Shown here: positions 55,259-64,000 of the stretch, one piece after another
Position numbering within the stretch: position 1 is the first letter of the stretch
Layout of the letters: each line of letters starts with the position of its first letter
Assembly: GCA_964404745.1 (NCBI GenBank)
Contig: CAYOLG010000021.1
Location: 1-64,000 of the forward strand
From: Pelagisphaera sp964404745
GTDB taxonomy: Bacteria > Verrucomicrobiota > Verrucomicrobiia > Opitutales > Opitutaceae
Length of the DNA: 64,000 bases
Reading direction: 5' to 3'
Program-made: the position numbers and the translations under genes
The notes under the pieces: model-generated
What the model was told of the DNA's origin: nothing
The model's input: only the letters and a program-made list of their open reading frames with translations
Databases searched by the model: none

Positions 55259-57613
55259 TCATTTCCGTTTGGTCGACGCATCCCACTGCATACTCACCGT
55301 TTTCGGAAATCCGGGATGTTGCTGACGGTTTCGAGGGTCACCGAGATTTCCGTAGACCGGCCAACTTTCGAACGTCGCCGATTTTTCCCCTTTGTTGAAT
55401 TTGACAATCCCGTAACCGAGGCCGCTTCGCTGCAAGTACTCGAGCGTTGGCTTTCCCTCCCCTTCGTAAGGATCGTCTACGAGAAAACTAAAGGGATTGG
55501 CCGCTGCCCAAACGGTGATCTTGTTGCGCCAACCATCGTAATAGCGGCCTGTGTAGTCCGGCATGCCGGGAAACAGGTTGCCGCCCGGGACCTCTGGACG
55601 CCAAAAGCGGTGCGTCTGTGTTACTACCGCGGGGAGCGTAAAGCTCCAACCCGCGTCCTCCCAATCGTCAATGCCCTGCTGGACAAGGGTGGCGAAGTGC
55701 AGATCGCCGCTGACCATGATTGCGTTGGCGTCGCGAATCGCTTCTAAGGCTCGGCGGCGGCCTGTTTGCGGCCAGCCATTGGAGTCCATATCTGCTACCA
55801 TTAGATGATGGGGTTGGCAAAAAGCTGACTGATGCAACACCGCCCGAAGAGAGGCCTCATTCTTACCCCATTCCCGCAGGAATTCCAGTTGCCTTTCACC
55901 CAGCAGTTGCAAATCAGCTCGGTCTAAGTTTCTCGTGTCGAAATTCTTTTCATTAATTGTATCCATTTGCGGAATATTTCTTTCTCCACGCATCGCGAAA
56001 AGCGGCTTCATGGCATCGATAACGTCGCCCGGAGCGGATTTGAATTTCCGATCGTTAATAAGGGCAAAACTAACCCCGCCTACATCCAGGCTTGTCGTGT
56101 AGTAGCGAATACCTTGATCGACTGCCGTCGGGTCATGAGGATCCGGACGATGCCCCATCTGAGTGAACTCGACCATATTGACCCAATCCGCGTGCATGCG
56201 ATAGCCGCCGAAGCAACGGTCCTTTCCCATGAGCATGCCGCTTTTGCCCCACAAGTCATTCGAATAGACATCGTGATCGTCCGGGGTCATCACGCTTGGC
56301 CTATCTTTCAAAAGATCTCGAAAGCCCAGAATAGAAAGCCAGAATTTTTCCAGATAGTTGAGAGTTGCTCGCGGCACCTCTTCTTTTTCTCTGGCCAATA
56401 CCGTCCAATATCCGCCATTCGATTCATAAATCTGGTCACCTGAAAAATAGACTAAGTCTGGGTCTTGCTGCAGAAGGTTTTCCACCAAGAAGCGGTTGGG
56501 AAACAGCTCCGAGTGCGAACAAGACAAGCCGGCCAACACGATGGTATCCTTGTCGACTGGGTCCTTGCGAATGACGCCGCTCCAACTATCCGTTCGCTCT
56601 CCATTAATCGCCTCCCAGTTGTAAGTCACCCGATAATCCTGGTCGATCGAGCTGTCCCAATCATCCACCCGAAAAAGAGCCGCTCGCGACAAGGCCTCAA
56701 TAGAGCTTTCAGCAATCGTTCTCCAACCGCTTGCAGACCGTATCTGCAGTGTCGCCGTTCGGCTCGCGCCGGCTTCCATGGGCGTGAAAAACGCCATCAA
56801 CTTCAACGTGCCCTCGTGGGCCGTATACTGCGTCCAGAGAATCGGCCCAATAGCCTGTTTCGGTTGGGCGCTAAATTTATCCCCCTCTACAGCCCAGTCG
56901 GAAAACCAGAATCTCGGGTGGCTTGGCTCGGAACCGTCTCTCCGTTTAACCCTCGGAGCATTCAATCCGTGACAAGCTAGAGCCACGTTCCCAAGCAAAG
57001 AGTCCCGTTCGATCTCCGTTTCTAAAATACGCGATTCCCTGTCTGAAAGGGTAAGCGACAATCGAGCCTTAACCACTCGATCGGCATACGATACCTCTAG
57101 TTCCAACGATGCATTATCCAGCTGGTCCAAAGTAAAGAGGGATTCCGAAAATTCAGATCCGAGCGCAAGGCGCCCATCCGTCGTTATGCCTGCCCGTAAT
57201 GGAGGCTCTTGCATAAGTTCCGCGGCAAACGCCCCGTTCATGTCATGCAATATATTCGAACGATAGTCGTTCCGGTGCCCCACTGCCCCGAATTTGAATC
57301 CCACAAACGCCGCTTCAGAAACGGAATCCGGCTGATTCTCCGCAAGTCCCAATCGAGTTCGCATAGTAAACTCGCCATCTCCTTCCTTCAGTTGATGAGT
57401 CAGGGAATGAACTTCATTCACCCAGCCACCGTGCGTATTTTCTATGCGCCCATCAGATAGGCGCCAATTCATCAGCGGGGTTGTCCAAAATTCTGGCCCA
57501 ATCCATGGGCGGGTAATTCCCTGCTGCACGGTCAGCGAATCTTGAGCAGCGGATGATAGTACCGAACACAATGAAACGCATGCGATTAGGAGCCTATTGA
57601 AAACCATCTTCAT
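55259..57613 (-). CDS. PhoD-like alkaline phosphatase D family protein
   Basis: A 784-residue exported metallophosphoesterase. A signal peptide (ending AAQ near 24) precedes a long beta-rich N-terminal region (about 30-350) and the PhoD catalytic domain (about 360-720) with GLSCSHSELFPNRF, DLVYFSGDQIYE, TPDDHDVYSND and SGDLHFATL. Family enzymes cleave phosphodiesters or phosphomonoesters with Ca2+/Fe3+. It is longer than typical PhoD (~550 residues) because of the N-terminal region. ATG at 57613. The next gene upstream is an esterase in the same direction, 111 bp away. Confidence 0.87.
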   Translation of the reverse strand: MKMVFNRLLIACVSLCSVLSSAAQDSLTVQQGITRPWIGPEFWTTPLMNWRLSDGRIENTHGGWVNEVHSLTHQLKEGDGEFTMRTRLGLAENQPDSVSEAAFVGFKFGAVGHRNDYRSNILHDMNGAFAAELMQEPPLRAGITTDGRLALGSEFSESLFTLDQLDNASLELEVSYADRVVKARLSLTLSDRESRILETEIERDSLLGNVALACHGLNAPRVKRRDGSEPSHPRFWFSDWAVEGDKFSAQPKQAIGPILWTQYTAHEGTLKLMAFFTPMEAGASRTATLQIRSASGWRTIAESSIEALSRAALFRVDDWDSSIDQDYRVTYNWEAINGERTDSWSGVIRKDPVDKDTIVLAGLSCSHSELFPNRFLVENLLQQDPDLVYFSGDQIYESNGGYWTVLAREKEEVPRATLNYLEKFWLSILGFRDLLKDRPSVMTPDDHDVYSNDLWGKSGMLMGKDRCFGGYRMHADWVNMVEFTQMGHRPDPHDPTAVDQGIRYYTTSLDVGGVSFALINDRKFKSAPGDVIDAMKPLFAMRGERNIPQMDTINEKNFDTRNLDRADLQLLGERQLEFLREWGKNEASLRAVLHQSAFCQPHHLMVADMDSNGWPQTGRRRALEAIRDANAIMVSGDLHFATLVQQGIDDWEDAGWSFTLPAVVTQTHRFWRPEVPGGNLFPGMPDYTGRYYDGWRNKITVWAAANPFSFLVDDPYEGEGKPTLEYLQRSGLGYGIVKFNKGEKSATFESWPVYGNLGDPRNRQQHPGFPKTVSMQWDASTKRK

Positions 57614-57724
57614 GTTTGCGGAACTGTTGAAAGCAAAGAACGATGCAAAGGGATCATCTAAGGTATAGGAGCAAAGACGCGATAGAATAGAGTAAACAAA
57701 CGTGAATACATTATTTTAGTTAAT

Positions 57725-58921
57725 CTACGGGACTACGATGTATTCGGAACTCACCATTAGCCCGCGTTCATCCGTTGCGTTGAAAAAGAAAGCGACCGCA
57801 TCATCTGGGAGCTGAGCTGAAAGGATTGAATCGGAAACTGTCGCCTTCGCGCTTTGCCAGAGCCTCTCATTCCAGACGCCTGTTTCGGTTGTATAAAGGA
57901 GATTCGCTTCAACTACATCGGCTGCCGCGTCGTAGACAACGGATACGCCACTTTCGCTAATTGTTGGCTCACCCAATTGCGGGAGCGATTTACCCTCTTT
58001 AATCACGCTATCCGCGAAGGCATAGATCTCTTCCGGTTCCCAACCGGGTCTATGACCGTGCTGCATTCTTAGCTCGTAGCGCAATGTGACGGGACCCCCG
58101 ACCGCTTGGGACGAGCGCTGGTTTGACGGTAGGGCGAACGCGCCATCATTGGTTCCGTTCAGCCAAAAGGTTGGTATTCTCACATTGGAGAAATAGGCAG
58201 ATCCATCGAAATAGCGATTCACGACCTCAGTATGTTCGCCCGGCTTGATCGCCTTTCCCTGCCGACTGTCTGAATCTGGCAAAAAGCCGCAGCCATAGAC
58301 TGGGATAGCGAACTGGAAGCGATTATCCACTCCCATGATCGTGCTGGTGAGCGTCCCTCCCCAACTGATACCCGTGAGACCGATCTTTTCCGAATTCACT
58401 TCCGGAAAAGAACGAATAAGCGAATGAGCCCGAATCGCTTGGGCAACTGCGTGATAGTACCACTGCTCGTCAACGGGCTTCTCGAAGTCGTCAAAGATTC
58501 CCGCTCGGCTAGGTCCGGGATGCTCGGTAGGAACCCGGCCATCCTCGCGCCTCTCCGTTTTGTTAATGGGATAGTGTCCCTCGAGATCCATGCTGATGGC
58601 AGCATACCCGCGCTCGTTCCATTTTGCTACCCAGGCATCAAAAGCGGTTCCCCCTCCTCCGTGGACGCAGACGACCGCCGGCCAACCGCCAGCAGGAGGA
58701 TCTCCTGCCGGAACTCCATAGTAGGCAAATACTTGAACACGCTTCCCTTCATAGGGGATAGACTCATAGAGGATTCCCATCACGCCTTTACGAGCCGCCT
58801 TATCGGTATTCCGCCATTCCGGGACTTCAAACAGCGTATCCAGGTTCCAAGGACCCATATGCTCTGCTTGGAGGCTCAAGCAGAGTAGAAAAAGGGAAAA
58901 CGGGGCGGAGCATTTATTCAT
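57725..58921 (-). CDS. Secreted alpha/beta hydrolase, acetyl-esterase-like
   Basis: A 398-residue exported hydrolase. Signal peptide (1-19) is followed by an alpha/beta hydrolase core with CVHGGGGT (oxyanion), nucleophile GISWGG (about 202-207), a candidate acid in NGTNDGAF, and a late QHGHRPGW histidine. The C-terminal ~80 residues form an extra beta domain (SILSAQLPDDAVAFFFNATD...), the part duplicated as the small protein at 40623. Family is acetyl-xylan esterase/dienelactone hydrolase-like. It is divergent from the CBM9-PKD gene across ~150 bp. Confidence 0.85.
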   Translation of the reverse strand: MNKCSAPFSLFLLCLSLQAEHMGPWNLDTLFEVPEWRNTDKAARKGVMGILYESIPYEGKRVQVFAYYGVPAGDPPAGGWPAVVCVHGGGGTAFDAWVAKWNERGYAAISMDLEGHYPINKTERREDGRVPTEHPGPSRAGIFDDFEKPVDEQWYYHAVAQAIRAHSLIRSFPEVNSEKIGLTGISWGGTLTSTIMGVDNRFQFAIPVYGCGFLPDSDSRQGKAIKPGEHTEVVNRYFDGSAYFSNVRIPTFWLNGTNDGAFALPSNQRSSQAVGGPVTLRYELRMQHGHRPGWEPEEIYAFADSVIKEGKSLPQLGEPTISESGVSVVYDAAADVVEANLLYTTETGVWNERLWQSAKATVSDSILSAQLPDDAVAFFFNATDERGLMVSSEYIVVP

Positions 58922-59073
58922 TCCAATCGACTCGATCCAGTATATAATATTTCAGGCTTGGGCCTATCCTGTATTTGGGGGATGCGGGAAGCGAAATTCG
59001 TATTGTTATTCTATCAATGCTCTGCTTCGCTTTGTCCACACAGATATTCGCAATTCCGTCGACCGCGCCCCTC

Positions 59074-60165
59074 ATGAGAAAATATCTATCTCCAGCCAGC
59101 TTGCTTGTTCTCTTGGCGACAAGCACCGCCCTCGCTTTCGAACGCCCCAATGAAGAGTTCAAGGTATTTCAGTTTCCGCCTGAACATATTCCGCATATTG
59201 ATGGCAAGACGGCCGATTGGGACATTGTCGGCGAGGAATATACCTACCGCACCGACCAGCTTGACGGCACCTTGGGCGGATTTGAGGACGGAATCGTCAA
59301 CCCGAAGGACCTCGATATTTCGGTGAAGGTCGGTTGGGTCAAGGGACTGAATCGCCTTTATTTCTTGTATGAAGCCTATGACGACTTCTGGGATTTCGAG
59401 CGTTTCGATGTGAAACGCAGCTACCAGAATGACATATTCGAAATCTCGCTCGATGCAGACATATCTGGCGGCCAATTCATCAACAACGAGCAGATCGAAG
59501 ATCCGGTTGAAAACTACTTTCGATTCAGCGGTGTCCACGCTCAAAATTATCATATATTCACCCCGCCAATCAACAATCAGTGGTGCATGGTCTGGGGCGG
59601 CAATCCTTGGATTGGCTGGTTTCCCTGGGCTCATCAGGCATACGATTACGATTTCAAGCCTGGGGAAAGCGGTAAACTCGTCCTTGAATTCTGGGTGACT
59701 CCATTCGACTACGCGCCTTACGAAGGTCCTGAACGAGCTGTCGCCTCCAAACTGGTCGAAGATCAACTTATAGGGCTCTCGTGGGCAGTGCTCGATTTCG
59801 ATAACGGAAAAAAGGATGGAGTGGGCAATTCCAATCTCGCAGGTGAACGCTTGAGCGTTCAAGACGCATCGCATCTTTGCCCATTCCGCTTGATGCCTAT
59901 AGAGAAGCATCTGCTACCGGCTATCGAGTCGAGGTTCACCTTCAAAATCATCGATATGGAAAAACGACTAGTCTATTTCAAGGACGAATCAATCGGAGAC
60001 ATTACCAAGTGGACATGGCACTTTGGCGACGGCAAAACCTCAAACGAACAAAATCCAATCCACGCCTATGGCGAATCGAGTTTCAAGCATAACGTACTCC
60101 TTGAGGTTGAAGGACCTGAGGGAGTATCGAGATTTTCCAGACACCGAGAAGTGCTTATTAAATAG
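59074..60165 (+). CDS. Secreted CBM9-like / PKD domain protein
   Basis: A 363-residue exported protein with a signal peptide (LSPASLLVLLATSTALA). The central region (about 25-265; HIDGKTADWDIVGEEYTYRTD, KVGWVKGLNRLYFLYEAYDD) has the strand pattern of a CBM9-like carbohydrate-binding domain, and the C-terminal ~80 residues form a PKD domain (TKWTWHFGDGKTSNEQNPIHAY). No catalytic motif was identified. ATG at 59074 is preferred; other ATG/TTG codons up to 58975 are in frame. It is divergent from the esterase and followed by the heme-containing dehydrogenase gene on the same strand. Confidence 0.75.
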   Translation: MRKYLSPASLLVLLATSTALAFERPNEEFKVFQFPPEHIPHIDGKTADWDIVGEEYTYRTDQLDGTLGGFEDGIVNPKDLDISVKVGWVKGLNRLYFLYEAYDDFWDFERFDVKRSYQNDIFEISLDADISGGQFINNEQIEDPVENYFRFSGVHAQNYHIFTPPINNQWCMVWGGNPWIGWFPWAHQAYDYDFKPGESGKLVLEFWVTPFDYAPYEGPERAVASKLVEDQLIGLSWAVLDFDNGKKDGVGNSNLAGERLSVQDASHLCPFRLMPIEKHLLPAIESRFTFKIIDMEKRLVYFKDESIGDITKWTWHFGDGKTSNEQNPIHAYGESSFKHNVLLEVEGPEGVSRFSRHREVLIK

Positions 60166-60183
60166 GCGACCATACCAGTCTTG

Positions 60184-60247
60184 GTAGCGGGCGATCTCCG
60201 AGCGCCCATGCCTAGCTACGGAGGCGCAAGCCGAGCGTACCGCTATC
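60184..60247. repeat. GTAG-bordered hairpin repeat (CGATCTCCGAGCGCCC unit)
   Basis: TAGCGG near the left end pairs with CCGCTA near 60240-60245, enclosing a GGGCG/CGCCC hairpin (60189-60193 with 60203-60207). The core unit is shared with 55125-55143. It is in the spacer before the dehydrogenase gene. Confidence 0.6.
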
Positions 60248-60329
60248 TTTTACCACCTGCGAGGTTGGCAAAATGGCTTGCTCAGCCAGTGACTTCAGGC
60301 ATTACGGAACTCCATACACCCCTTTTCCA

Positions 60330-63167
60330 ATGAACCGTTTTCTTTGCTTTGCTCTCGTCTTTTCCGCTTCCCTGCAGGCTGTTCGAGAGCCGTGGACCAC
60401 ATCGGGTATTCATGGGCTACCATCACCCCCGGAGCCTTACAAGCTAGAGCGGGCTTTCCCGAAACTTAGTTTCGCAAATCCCGTGGAAATGGTCTGGTCG
60501 CCAGCATTGAAGAAATTCGCGGTGATGGAAGTTGAAGGGAAAGTGTTTACCTTCGATGACGACCCCGGCGTTTCAGAACCGGACCTCATGATCGATCTGG
60601 AGGAAACCGTTGGCGCCGACAAAGCATACGGGATGGTGTTTCACCCCGACTTCAAAGAGAACCGCTTCATCTACCTCTGCTACATTGAAGGAAGCGGCAT
60701 CATTGATGGCACTAAGGTTTCTCGATTCCAAGTACGCGAAACAGAGCCACCCACCATCGATCCCGCTTCCGAAAAGATTCTCATCGCTTGGCGATCCGGA
60801 GGCCATAATGGATGCAGTCTGCAATTCGGCCCTGATGGGTACTTGTATATTTCCACTGGAGATGGCACGCCGCCATCGCCACCGGACGCTTTAAACACGG
60901 GACAGGATATCAGCGATTTGCTAAGCGCCATTCTGCGTATTGACGTAGACGATACAGTTGGAGATAAGAATTACGGCATACCTGCTGACAATCCGTTCTT
61001 GAATCTGGAAGGAGCTCGGCCGGAAGTTTGGGCTTACGGGTTTCGCAATCCCTGGCGAATGAGTTTCGACCGGAAATCCGGAGACCTTTGGGTAGGCGAT
61101 GTTGGCTGGGAGAAGAAGGAAATGATTTACAAAGTTCGACGCGGCGGCAACTACGGCTGGAGCGTGACGGAGGGAAGCCAACCGGTGAAGCCCAACAATC
61201 CCCGCGGCCCTACACCGATTCTGGCGCCCACAGTCGAGCATCCACATAGCGAGGCCAAAAGCATAACTGGGGGGTTCGTGTACCACGGGGATCGCCATAA
61301 GGAGCTAACGGGAAGCTACGTCTATGGGGATTACATGACCGGAAAGATTTGGAGCTTGAATGACCAAACAAACCATCTCCAAGAGCTGGCAGACTCGGCT
61401 ATAAACATCATCTGTTTTGCTCCCGACGCTGAAGACGAGTTGTATGTCATCGATTACGGAGGCGCTATCTACCAGCTTGCCGCAAATTCGGATTCAGCGG
61501 CTTCGATGCCATTTCCGCAAAAGCTCAGCGAGACTGGGCTGTTCGCGGATACCGCCAAGCTGGAAACCGCTGCGGGCGTGATACCCTACGAGATCAACGC
61601 CGCGGCCTGGAGCGATCATGCTGAAGGGCAGCGCATAATCGCCCTACCAGAGAAGACCCAGCTGGGCATATACGATAGGACACAGGCTACCAAGGGGCAC
61701 GTAAAAGGGGAATTTAGTTACCCCAATGGAGGGGTGGTGGCAAAGACCCTCACCCTGGAAATGGAAATGGGCAATCCCGCCAGCAAACGGCGCATAGAAA
61801 CGCAGGTTCTTCACCGTTACAAAGATCAATGGCACGCGGTCAACTACCTATGGAATGAAGATCAGACCGATGCCGTCCTGGCCCCGGAGGAAGGCAGCGA
61901 CTCCCTTTTCGAAGTGAAAGACCCCCGAGCTCCGGACGGCCTTCGCCTGCAATCCTGGCGCCATGCTAGTCGCACGGAATGCATGCTCTGCCACAACAAC
62001 CGCCGGGGAAATATATTGTCCTTCAACCTTGGCCAACTCAATACTGGCGAGCAACTCGATAGGCTTGCTAAAAGCGATATATTCAAACGTTCACTACCGA
62101 AAACGCGGACATCAATTGCCGATCCCTACGATTCCGTGTACGAAATCGATGAGCGAGCCCGTTCCTATCTGCATGTGAACTGCACGCATTGCCACACCCG
62201 AGGCGGCGGAGGCACTGCTATTTTCCAAACCCGAATTGAGTTTAGCCTGGATGAAACCTTGCTTGTGAACGGATCGACCACCCAAGGAGATCTAGGAATT
62301 CTGGATCCCTTCTTGATTGTCCCAGCCGATCCCTATCGTTCCGTACTCTACCACCGCATGGCTAAACTGGGTCCTGGACATATGCCTCAATTTGGCTCCC
62401 GGATCGTAGACGAAGCAGGGTTGGCTCTGATCAATCGATGGATCTCTGATATGCAACCAGGCGACGAAACGCCAACAGCCGCTTCCAAAACCGAAGCTTT
62501 GAATGCCTTCAAGGCTGGCGACACCTCATCGATTAGCGAGCTGCTGGCCAGGCCGGAATCGGCGTTGCTGCTAGCCGACGCCATTGCCGGTAAGGACCTT
62601 TCGCAGGAACCCATTCAAACAGCCCTTGCCCAAGCCGCAGAGCGCGACAGCCCCTTTGTTCGCGACTTGTTTCTGCGCTTCAAGAATCAGCCCGTGTCAA
62701 CCAAACGCATCGGTCTCTCGCCTAGCATCGCAGAAATCCTCGCCCTAAAAGGGGATACCGAAAATGGCCGTTCCCTATTCCGCAGGGCCGACCTCCTTTG
62801 CCTCAACTGCCATGTGGCCGAAGGACAAGGGCGAAACTTCGGTCCTGAACTAGATGGCATTGGCGATAAATTCAATCGCGAACAAATTCTCGATCAAATC
62901 CTGCGCCCCTCGAATGTGATTCACCCGGACTACGCTCTGCAAGAAATAGCGCTCAAAAACGGTGACCGACTAACAGGCTTTGTCGTTGAACGCTCAGAAA
63001 ATGCCATTGTGCTTCGCGACCCAGCCAATAAAAATCACCGCATCCTCGCATCCAATATTGAATCGACCAGCCAAAGCGCAATATCAGCCATGCCACTGGG
63101 TATCACGCAAAACCTGACCATCCAAGAGGCCGCGGACTTGGTGGACTATCTGCAAACGCTAAAGTAG
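60330..63167 (+). CDS. Sugar dehydrogenase-like beta-propeller with three c-type heme motifs
   Basis: A 945-residue exported protein. After a signal peptide (MNRFLCFALVFSASLQA) comes a glucose/sorbosone dehydrogenase-like propeller (about 30-390; GPDGYLYISTGDG, YGFRNPWRMSFD, GGNYGWSVTEG, TGGFVYHG), which normally binds PQQ. A linker region carries CMLCHN (about 551) and CTHCHTRG (about 619). A C-terminal TIGR02603-like heme domain has CLNCH (about 823) and the family's FGPELDGIGDKF. This suggests a periplasmic sugar dehydrogenase whose electrons pass along an internal heme chain. It resembles the 4052-7843 protein in its C terminus but has a different propeller. The ATG at 60330 is preferred over a start at 60273. 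Confidence 0.87.
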   Translation: MNRFLCFALVFSASLQAVREPWTTSGIHGLPSPPEPYKLERAFPKLSFANPVEMVWSPALKKFAVMEVEGKVFTFDDDPGVSEPDLMIDLEETVGADKAYGMVFHPDFKENRFIYLCYIEGSGIIDGTKVSRFQVRETEPPTIDPASEKILIAWRSGGHNGCSLQFGPDGYLYISTGDGTPPSPPDALNTGQDISDLLSAILRIDVDDTVGDKNYGIPADNPFLNLEGARPEVWAYGFRNPWRMSFDRKSGDLWVGDVGWEKKEMIYKVRRGGNYGWSVTEGSQPVKPNNPRGPTPILAPTVEHPHSEAKSITGGFVYHGDRHKELTGSYVYGDYMTGKIWSLNDQTNHLQELADSAINIICFAPDAEDELYVIDYGGAIYQLAANSDSAASMPFPQKLSETGLFADTAKLETAAGVIPYEINAAAWSDHAEGQRIIALPEKTQLGIYDRTQATKGHVKGEFSYPNGGVVAKTLTLEMEMGNPASKRRIETQVLHRYKDQWHAVNYLWNEDQTDAVLAPEEGSDSLFEVKDPRAPDGLRLQSWRHASRTECMLCHNNRRGNILSFNLGQLNTGEQLDRLAKSDIFKRSLPKTRTSIADPYDSVYEIDERARSYLHVNCTHCHTRGGGGTAIFQTRIEFSLDETLLVNGSTTQGDLGILDPFLIVPADPYRSVLYHRMAKLGPGHMPQFGSRIVDEAGLALINRWISDMQPGDETPTAASKTEALNAFKAGDTSSISELLARPESALLLADAIAGKDLSQEPIQTALAQAAERDSPFVRDLFLRFKNQPVSTKRIGLSPSIAEILALKGDTENGRSLFRRADLLCLNCHVAEGQGRNFGPELDGIGDKFNREQILDQILRPSNVIHPDYALQEIALKNGDRLTGFVVERSENAIVLRDPANKNHRILASNIESTSQSAISAMPLGITQNLTIQEAADLVDYLQTLK

Positions 63168-63295
63168 GGGGGCGCAGCAATTTTTCTTGGAGCGCGTAGA
63201 GAAGCGAAGAAAGCACAGATCCCGAGACAGTTAAGTTTGCCCCTTTCTCGGTCCCCTCAATTGATAAAAGGCATACTTAATCAACGAATCAAAAC

Positions 63296-64000
63296 ATGCC
63301 ACTTTCAGAAAAAGCCATTTCAGCCCTTTCGTCCCCTACCTTGATCGTATTTCCCGATCGTGTTCGTAAAAATATCGAGCTCATGATTTCCATCGCCGGC
63401 GATGCCTCGAGACTGCGTCCTCACGTCAAAACCTACAAGATGAAGGAAATCGTCCGCATGCAGATGGATGCGGGAATCGAGAAGTTCAAATGCGCCACTC
63501 TCGCGGAGGCCCGTGTGCTTATTGAATGCGGAGCCAAGGAGGCCCTTCTCGCCCGTCAGCCAGTCGAACCGGACATCGCCAGCCTGGTAAGAATCGCCAA
63601 GGAAAATCCGGGTACGCGTGTCGCCACTATCATCGACAACTACGCCAGTCTTAGAGCGATCGAGTCCGAATGCCAGCAGTTCGATACGTCCATCGGAATA
63701 TTTTTGGATATCAATGTGGGGATGAACCGAACGGGAATTCGGGCGGAAGACGCTGACTCTCTTTATCGCAGCATCTTCGAGAGCGAATGGATCGATCTCG
63801 AAGGGCTTCATGTATACGATGGGCATATTCGCGATGCGGATATCGAAGATAGGAAACGGCGCTGCAATGAAGAATACAAGCCCGTCGAAAGCTTGCTCGA
63901 AAGACTCGCAAGGGAAAGCCTGCCTGCGCCTTGCGTGGTCGCCGGCGGAAGTCCTACCTTCCCTATCCACGCCGAACGAAAAAACGTGGATCTAAGCCCA
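63296..64000 (+). CDS. D-threonine aldolase / D-serine dehydratase-like PLP enzyme, 3' end beyond window
   Basis: A frame of 235 codons open at the right window edge. The sequence begins with an alanine-racemase-type barrel: VFPDRVRKNIELM, the PLP-lysine motif RPHVKTYK (about 42-49; usual form RPHVKTHK), KCATLAEARVL, FLDINVGMNRTGI, LHVYDGHI and VVAGGSPTFPIH. That pattern is the metal-activated D-threonine aldolase / D-serine dehydratase-like family. It should act on a D-beta-hydroxy amino acid in the cytoplasm. It starts 128 bp after the dehydrogenase stop. Only the N-terminal portion is visible. Confidence 0.85.
   Translation, partial: MPLSEKAISALSSPTLIVFPDRVRKNIELMISIAGDASRLRPHVKTYKMKEIVRMQMDAGIEKFKCATLAEARVLIECGAKEALLARQPVEPDIASLVRIAKENPGTRVATIIDNYASLRAIESECQQFDTSIGIFLDINVGMNRTGIRAEDADSLYRSIFESEWIDLEGLHVYDGHIRDADIEDRKRRCNEEYKPVESLLERLARESLPAPCVVAGGSPTFPIHAERKNVDLSP

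Noticed and set aside
59086..59910. 274-codon minus-strand frame opposite the CBM9/PKD gene
   Set aside because: Antisense shadow; the plus-strand frame has a signal peptide and PKD motif, this one has none.
63320..63970. 216-codon minus-strand frame at the right end
   Set aside because: Antisense to the D-threonine-aldolase-like gene, whose PLP lysine motif and barrel segments are convincing.

Overview
The window looks like a chromosomal segment of a free-living, probably marine or sediment heterotroph of the Verrucomicrobiota, most likely class Opitutae. The basis is gene content: paired PSCyt1/DUF1549/DUF1553 and DUF1501 proteins, a DUF1592/DUF1552 pair and a ThuA/propeller/HEAT/cytochrome c fusion are hallmarks of the Planctomycetes-Verrucomicrobia group. 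The TonB receptor at 47207-50455 has the N-terminal 'ELSPF' segment common in Opitutae. A 100-base run of N (12293-12392) shows this is a draft scaffold. No rRNA, tRNA, CRISPR array, phage or intact transposase gene was seen.

Layout. 1-1 kb: left-edge promoter and a secreted-looking methyltransferase. 1.3-12.1 kb (minus): TonB receptor, giant ThuA/cytochrome fusion, DUF1501 protein and PSD1 cytochrome protein. 12.5-20.8 kb (minus): a tightly overlapping MoxR-DUF58-membrane protein-BatA-BatBC-BatDE operon. 20.9-25.3 kb (minus): ribose-type sugar ABC importer whose binding-protein gene is separated from the permease by a 272-bp MITE. 25.5-33.2 kb: secreted aldose epimerase, acetyl-xylan-esterase-like hydrolase, a plus-strand lipoprotein, and the DUF1552/DUF1592 pair. 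33.5-40.9 kb: PAD/agmatine-deiminase-like lipoprotein, sulfatase, beta-helix protein, putative glycosidase and a small orphan domain protein. 41-46.9 kb (minus): metallophosphoesterase, two EEP-fold enzymes, second sulfatase and a BASS-type sodium symporter. 47.2-53.4 kb: TonB receptor divergent from a discoidin-sensor histidine kinase plus LuxR-type regulator. 53.4-64 kb: PQQ-propeller protein, PhoD-like phosphatase, esterase, CBM9/PKD-like protein, sugar dehydrogenase with three heme motifs, and the 5' part of a D-threonine-aldolase-like gene.

How it fits together (inference): most products carry export signals and act on polymers or their decorations (sulfate, phosphate, acetyl groups) outside the cytoplasm. 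TonB receptors and the ABC and BASS carriers import the products, the discoidin kinase could sense the glycan, and the c-type heme proteins could pass electrons from periplasmic sugar oxidation.

The most distinctive non-coding feature is a dense set of palindromic intergenic repeats bordered by GTAG on one side and CTAC on the other (about ten loci). They resemble REP/BIME doublets mobilised by RAYT transposases, and the assembly gap falls inside one of them. A MITE with 24-bp terminal inverted repeats and a 95-nt multi-hairpin element are two further non-coding structures.
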